Origin: Kalaharituber pfeilii
Taxonomy: Eukaryota > Ascomycota > Pezizomycetes > Pezizales > Pezizaceae
DNA length: 11,929 nucleotides
Assembly (NCBI GenBank): GCA_015179045.1
Contig: WHUZ01000323.1
Span: 1-11,929 of the forward strand
Reading direction: 5' to 3'
Shown: piece after piece, positions 7,900 through 11,929 of the stretch
Layout: every line of letters starts with the position of its first letter
How positions within the stretch are numbered: position 1 is the stretch's first letter
Notes under the pieces: generated by a model
What the model was told of the DNA's origin: nothing
The model's database searches: none
Seen by the model: only the letters and a program-made list of their open reading frames with translations
Translations under genes and position numbers: made by a program

Positions 7900-8180
7900 G
7901 CCTTTCAATAGTATGAGAATAGGAAAATAAGTTCAATTTCACAAATATAGCAGGTATTCCTCTATAGCATGAGAGGTAGTAATGTGAGCTTAGTATATAA
8001 GTATGGCTAATTGCTTCCAATGTCCTGAGATATATAAATATGAACTCAATCTGACAGATATTGCAGAGCCCTTTGATGACTCAAGAATAGTAGTATAAGT
8101 TCAGTTGTACAGGTATGGCAGACCTTTCTCTACAGTACAGGATGTGGCACAAAAGACTCAATCTACAGAAATAAGGTAGA
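7900..8180 (-). repeat. 56-bp array in reverse orientation, upstream of LINE copy 2
   Basis: On the + strand the words gcctttcaatagtatgagaa, aagttcaatt, atagcagg, ctctatagcatgagagg, aactcaatctgacagatat and ggtatggcagacc recur about every 55-60 bases. This is the complement of the array unit. The first bases, gcctttcaat, are the same unit phase at which copy 1 interrupts the forward array. Confidence 0.75.
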
Positions 8181-8511
8181 GTGGATTCAATATGGAGGAG
8201 TGGTGAAAGAGTATCTATATATAATGTAGTAGCTAGTAATAAATAAATAATTCATTGTATAAAGAATTAAGAACCTACATAACATACATATCCATATTCA
8301 GTATGTCTCTAATAAGCTCGATTATATATCCTGAATAAGACCTATCCAAGATGCTATCATGCAAACATGCTATTATACCAACATGCTGTCAAATAATGAA
8401 CTTGCTCAATGGGTTCCCAGTAGAGGCAGAATTTGCCCATAGTATATATTAAATAGTATGAGTATCTAGTGTGAGTTGAGTTGGTATTGAGTTTTGTAAC
8501 ATGTGGCTTAC
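8181..8511. other. AT-rich intergenic filler
   Basis: No coding, RNA or tandem pattern is supported. gggttcccagtag near 8410 loosely resembles, inverted, the agaacccataagcaag segment near 3489. The tract taataaataaataattcatt (about 8238) resembles 170-210. Confidence 0.4.
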
Positions 8512-8700
8512 ACTAACTCACTACTGAGTAGTAGTTGTCCATTATTATACTAACTCAGTTACACTATATATATAACTTATATTGACTTACTCAGCAGCCA
8601 AGTTAGGTACATTTTGCAATATAGTAAACCAACCCACCATACATACAACTTATATTAGCTCACTTAGCAACTGAGTTGAGTATGTTTTATGGTATAAAAA
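8512..8700 (+). repeat. ~70-bp tandem repeat, about 2.6 copies
   Basis: Units start at 8512, 8581 and 8654 (69 and 73 apart). Each begins like attgacttactcagcagcca, has ttatactaactcagttacac in the middle and ends tacaacttat. The same family is found at 1-95. The last unit runs into the dispersed repeat at 8683. Confidence 0.75.
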
Positions 8701-8763
8701 ACTAACCTGAAAACCAACTTACTCAGAAAAACTAACTCACAACTTATACCAAGTATGAATACT
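8683..8763 (+). repeat. Dispersed repeat, copy 2 of 2
   Basis: gtataaaaaactaacctgaa, then cttactcagaaaa, ctaactcaca and agtatgaatacta, match 5162-5240 in the same orientation. Confidence 0.75.
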
Positions 8764-8826
8764 ACCTGTAGAAAATGTCAGATACTGCAGGTGACTTTTA
8801 AATTTGATAAGTACCTTATAATCATA

Positions 8827-9139
8827 TGTTGGTTATTAGTTATAAAGTAGTATAGTAGTAGTATATGAAATTGAAGCCTTAAGCTGGTAACGGGTAGCTA
8901 AGAATTAATATATAGAGAGTTTAACATATACTCTACCTGTGGGGAAGTAATATTGTAGCTTGGCATGCCATGGCAGCAGAAAGAAGCTAATTACTAGTAT
9001 GTGTGGATATTTAAGGAAGCTAAGATCCTTGATCATATGTATAAATAGAAGTGAGTTACTGACTGACCTATATAGATACTTCTATATATACTGACTATAC
9101 TACTAGGTGGTACTGATAGTTCTATCTTTTGGTACAATA
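8827..9139 (+). mobile_element. Possible solitary LTR (Copia-like), less mutated
   Basis: The 313-bp stretch starts tgttggttattag and ends ggtacaata (aca after reversing one transition). It has a TATA-like tgtataaatag near 9039 and is visibly richer in G and C (ggcatgccatggcagcag) than its surroundings. tgttgg is a common start of fungal Copia LTRs. No 5-bp target duplication is seen (tcata before, atttg after) and no primer-binding site follows, so this is a tentative call. It could instead be unrelated intergenic DNA that escaped decay. Confidence 0.35.
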
Positions 9140-9199
9140 ATTTGTAAATGATTGGTTACAATCCATAATAGTCTTACCTTAACTATAACAAGTTGTACA

Positions 9200-9475
9200 T
9201 GGTTTATAAATATATATATATGTATTATAGATCTTTTTAATATATATTTCTACTATGTTTACATGTTTTCAACTATTATAAACCTTTGTAAAACATACCT
9301 CTGTTACGTTTATACCTTTCTAGCTACTGCAGATATTTCTAATATATGCCTTTATTATATTTATGCCTTTCTAGCTACTATAGACCTTTCTAATATATGT
9401 TTCTATTATATTTATATCTTTTCTACTACTATAAATTATTCTGATATATATTTTCTATTATGTCTCTCTATCTAT
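9200..9475 (+). repeat. 51-bp tandem repeat, about 5 copies
   Basis: The anchor cctttctag and its variants occur at about 9213, 9264, 9315, 9366 and 9417, exactly 51 bases apart. Because 51 is a multiple of three, one + strand frame stays open from 9152 to 9484 and spells about five 17-residue units such as FLATIDLSNICFYYIYI. The frame has Met at 9152 and no gene-like flanks. Its residues (Ile, Tyr, Phe, Leu) are what AT-rich DNA gives. I annotate the repeat and do not call a gene. Confidence 0.8.
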
Positions 9476-10014
9476 ATTTATTAGTATATTTATTATTATA
9501 TTACTATTAATTAACTAGTTATATAAAATAGCGAGAAGTCTATATAATTGATCAGACAGTTAGTTAGAAAAAATTAAGATATAAGTAGTATTCTAAGTTG
9601 AACTTTTACTTAATACTCTCATGTAATCTTTTGTCATCTATTTTACTAGCTTTATAAATTTGAAGTTACTTTAATAGTTACTTTCATAAGTCTAATAATA
9701 TCTATACTAATATTATATTACTTATATCTTAAATTTTTTTTCTTTCCTCATACTTAGTATCAATAGAGCTCCAACAATCTCTCTGTCACCTTTTTTAGTA
9801 CTCCAACTGCTTCTGACATACCTTTTAGGAGTTTAAAAATACTTTAAAAGAGATGTCATAATCTTAGATAATTAGCTCTATCAAATTAAATTATTAGATA
9901 ACTAGCCTAAATTTTCAGATAATCAGCTTTATAATTAATTTGAGATAGAAGTTAAAACCAACCACTACTACTGAATAATTGTAATCAAAGACTCTTATAT
10001 AACTATTTGAACTC
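9476..10014. other. AT-rich DNA with a weak inverted repeat
   Basis: No gene is seen. The only structure is an imperfect foldback: ctctatcaaattaaatt (about 9876-9892) against aattaatttgagatagaa (9933-9950), with repeated agataa-tagc words between. Confidence 0.45.
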
Positions 10015-10175
10015 TTACTACTATTTAGAGACTTACTGCTATTTAGAGTCCTATTACTATTCAGAGTCTTATTACTGCTAATATTAGTCTCAAGTATAAA
10101 TCTTACACCTATTTGGAGCTCTAATGCTATTCTGAGTTCTAGTACTACTTAGAGTCTTGTAGCTACTAATACTAC
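10015..10175. repeat. 18-bp minisatellite (array 1)
   Basis: Units ttactactatttagagac (10015), ttactgctatttagagtc (10033) and ctattactattcagagtc (10051) are exactly 18 long. After a degenerate stretch the pattern continues at 10103, 10121 and 10139. The consensus is shared with the array at 11719-11844. Confidence 0.8.
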
Positions 10176-10440
10176 TTATATTAGTTCTAGAAGTGAATCT
10201 TATAGCTGCTAAACTATCTAAGGTATATAAAAGAAACTAGAAGACTTCTTTTTTATAAAAGAGTATTTTGAGATATATAATATTAAAAGTGATAGTACTA
10301 AGAGTAGAATAATCTTCTATTACCTAGATAGATCTATAAAGACCTAGTAAAGATACTACTGAAATTCTAATAGTTACTTTCTTACCTCTTCTAATATTTT
10401 AACTATCTAAGTTCTTTCTTACTGTTGATAGATATTATAA
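10176..10440. other. AT-rich DNA, no feature
   Basis: No open frame or repeat is supported. It ends in tataa (10436-10440), the probable left target duplication of the LTR element. Confidence 0.4.
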
Positions 10441-10677
10441 TATTATAGATTTACTATAACTATAGTATAGGCAGCTAATAGAGTATATGAAAAGTAAAAA
10501 GTACAAGTATATATAAAATATATATATATAATATAAGTAATATATAATAGCTAGAAAGGTACTATAGTCATATAATAAGTATTATATAAGTTATATAGAG
10601 GACTAGTAAGTATTACTAGTTAAGTATCTTTTTAACCTGATAGATAGTAACTTTCTATATTTACTACTTCTATAATA
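10441..10677 (+). repeat. 5' LTR
   Basis: It starts tattatagat and ends ctataata. Shared landmarks with the 3' LTR are agctaatagagtatat, a run of tatatata, agctagaaaggtactatag and agatagtaactttctatat. The gagtatat segment is the likely TATA region, and here it reads tatatgaaaag. Confidence 0.78.
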
Positions 10678-10813
10678 GTTAACTAAAGATAAACTAGTTA
10701 CCAGTTCAATACTTAACTTATCTTACTAATTTTCTAAGTATTAAGTATTAAAGCTATAAAAAGTAAGACTTTACTTCAGTCAAGAGCTAAAGTATAAAAG
10801 CCATAAATTAGAG

Positions 10814-11136
10814 CTAGTATTTGCATTGGTTACAAGTACTTATTAGTTTAACTTGTCCATTTTTTAGTACAAAAAAACCTACTTGACTAGCAAGTCAGTT
10901 TTTTCTATAGTAAAAAACTTAAACTAATAAGTTGAAATAGATATAAGTTGAAAATTTTATATTTTACTATATAAATAATTCCTGTCCAAGTTAGTTTTTA
11001 GTTTTATTTTTAACTTGTTAGACAAGTTTTTTTTTAAAAAAAAAACTAACTTATTAAAATAAGTCAATATTAGTCTAAAATAAGAACTTATACTAAAAAA
11101 CTAACTTATACTAACTTGGACTGATACAAATACTAG
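10814..11136. mobile_element. Nested MITE-like foldback element, 323 bp
   Basis: The ends are complementary: ctagtatttgcattggttac at 10814 against acttggactgatacaaatactag's mirror at 11114-11136. Complementarity extends inward with repeated aacttgt/acaagtt and agttttttag words. ttagag stands on both outer sides (10808-10813 and 11137-11142), a possible 6-bp target duplication. Alternatively the target is TA with ends gtatttg...caaatac, as in Tc1/mariner relatives. There is no transposase inside. It interrupts the interior of the LTR element, so it inserted later or was carried along. Confidence 0.65.
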
Positions 11137-11395
11137 TTAGAGTCTGAGCTAAGAGTAATTTAAAAAGTTATATAAGATAGTAAAATATTAATATTAGATA
11201 ATACTATGTAATTCTAGCATACTAAGTAATAGATAGTACTTATATAATATATCTGAGGTAGTAGTAAGGATAAAGTAATATATTAGATTCCTAGCTAATA
11301 TTCTAGTTAGAAAGGTTATATAGTATAGTATATAGAATAATCTATAATAGCCAGAGTCAGGACAGACTCGTATAGTAACTCAAAAAAGTTACTCT

Positions 11396-11406
11396 AAGAG
11401 GGGAGG
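11396..11406 (+). promoter_or_regulatory. Polypurine tract of the LTR element
   Basis: aagaggggagg is eleven purines in a row in otherwise TA-rich DNA, three bases before the 3' LTR. This position fits second-strand priming in LTR retrotransposons. A short hairpin (agtaac...gttact) precedes it. Confidence 0.6.
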
Positions 11407-11409
11407 TAC

Positions 11410-11646
11410 TATTATAGAGTCACTATAATAATAGTATACGTAGCTAATAGAGTATATAAAAAGTAAAAAATATAAGTATATATAAAATATATATATATAA
11501 TATAAGTAATATGCAATAGCTAGAAAGGTACTATAGTTGCATAATAAGTACTATATAAGCTATATAGAAAACTAGTAAATATTACTAATTAAGTGTCTTT
11601 TTAACTTAGTAGATAGTAACTTTCTATATTTACTACCTCTATAATA
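11410..11646 (+). repeat. 3' LTR
   Basis: Same length as the 5' LTR, starting tattatagag and ending ctataata. The TATA-like gagtatataaaaag lies about 40 bases in. It is followed by tatga (11647-11651), the probable right target duplication. Confidence 0.78.
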
Positions 11647-11718
11647 TATGATATCTAGAGATAAGTAACTACTATGAAGTATATATACAGTCTTACTTAG
11701 AATCAAGCAGTAGAATTT

Positions 11719-11844
11719 CTGTTACTACTTAGAGACTTACTACTACTCAGACTCATACTACTATTCAGAGTTCTACTACTACTCAGAGCTCTACTGCTAC
11801 TCAGAATCTTACTACTACTTAGAAGCTTACTACTACTATTACTA
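11719..11844. repeat. 18-bp minisatellite (array 2), 7 copies
   Basis: Units start at 11719, 11737, 11755, 11773, 11791, 11809 and 11827, each close to ttactactactcagagtc. The reverse strand stays open (11703-11912) and spells a hexad, Ser-Ser-Ser-(Lys/Arg)-x-Leu, because 18 is a multiple of three. Nothing else supports a gene. A genuine low-complexity C-terminus cannot be excluded because the window ends at 11929. Confidence 0.8.
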
Positions 11845-11929
11845 TTCCTATTCAAAGTCTTACTTACCTCTATGCAAGGTAAGGCAGTTAAAGTTATTCT
11901 CTGAAAAGTCAAAAAAGCTCAAAAGATCT

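Larger units (their letters stand above)
10441..11646 (+). mobile_element. Small non-autonomous LTR retrotransposon (TRIM-like)
   Basis: Two direct repeats of 237 bp flank 732 bp of non-coding sequence. They align at a constant offset of 969 with transitions and no net indel. A purine-rich aagaggggagg (11396-11406) lies three bases before the right repeat, where the plus-strand primer of an LTR element belongs. tataa precedes the left LTR and tatga follows the right one, a 5-bp target duplication differing by one transition. The LTR ends are TA...TA, which would be the usual TG...CA before decay. No gag or pol open frame survives. A 323-bp foldback element fills nearly half of the interior. 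A convincing primer-binding site is not visible after 10677. Orientation follows the purine tract. It could be a deleted Gypsy-type element rather than a true TRIM. Confidence 0.75.

Noticed and set aside
5432..7911. Open frames on the + strand at 5432-5659, 6332-6523, 6918-7175, 7298-7609 and 7576-7911
   Set aside because: All lie antisense to LINE copy 2, whose motifs read clearly on the - strand.
9152..9484. Hydrophobic 110-residue protein, possibly membrane
   Set aside because: The residues follow from AT-rich 51-bp repeats, and no gene signals or homology are visible.
11281..11360. Chromodomain-like end of a Gypsy integrase (tag aaa ggt tat read as a decayed W-K-G-Y)
   Set aside because: It needs several assumed stop reversals and a missing residue, so the match is too weak to annotate.
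11703..11912. Ser-rich 69-residue protein on the - strand
   Set aside because: It is fully explained by an 18-bp minisatellite whose period is a multiple of three.

Overview
The window reads as a gene-poor, repeat-packed block from a eukaryotic nuclear genome, most likely a filamentous ascomycete. The reasons are these. Two dead LINE copies carry a reverse transcriptase, an RNase H and a C-terminal Cys-x-Cys...His block, the arrangement of Tad1/I-type LINEs common in Pezizomycotina. CpG is almost absent: by eye, about a dozen in the first 2.9 kb and about four in the last 2.8 kb. Stop codons sit where Trp or Gln is expected. This C-to-T and G-to-A bias on both strands is what repeat-induced point mutation (RIP) or deaminated methyl-cytosine leaves behind. 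The species call is inference. I find no intact host gene, tRNA, rRNA, CRISPR array or prokaryotic signal.

Layout. Positions 1-943 hold a copy of a ~70-bp repeat, AT-rich filler, and a long array of a ~56-bp repeat. Positions 944-2862 hold a 5'-truncated LINE on the + strand ending in a 23-A tail. The 56-bp array then resumes at 2863 and runs to ~3175. Positions 3176-4745 are degenerate repeats around an inverted repeat centred near 4156. From ~4745 to 5160 the same 56-bp array reappears reverse-complemented. Next come a dispersed repeat, a 24-bp tandem repeat and a perfect hairpin (5160-5440). A second, longer LINE lies on the - strand (5445-7899, T tract first), followed by more reverse-oriented array (7900-8180). 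The ~70-bp repeat family returns at 8512-8700, and a possible solitary LTR lies at 8827-9139.

From about 9150 the DNA becomes more AT-rich and changes character. It contains a 51-bp tandem repeat, two 18-bp minisatellites, and a small non-autonomous LTR retrotransposon (10441-11646) with 237-bp LTRs, a polypurine tract and a probable 5-bp target duplication. A 323-bp foldback element sits inside that retrotransposon.

Nothing here works together as a pathway; the story is one of nested insertions and mutational decay. The best leads are three. Both LINE copies join the 56-bp satellite at the same phase of its unit. Both have the same Asp-Asp to Asn-Asn loss in the polymerase active site. The array-LINE-array arrangement is roughly mirror-symmetric about 4156.
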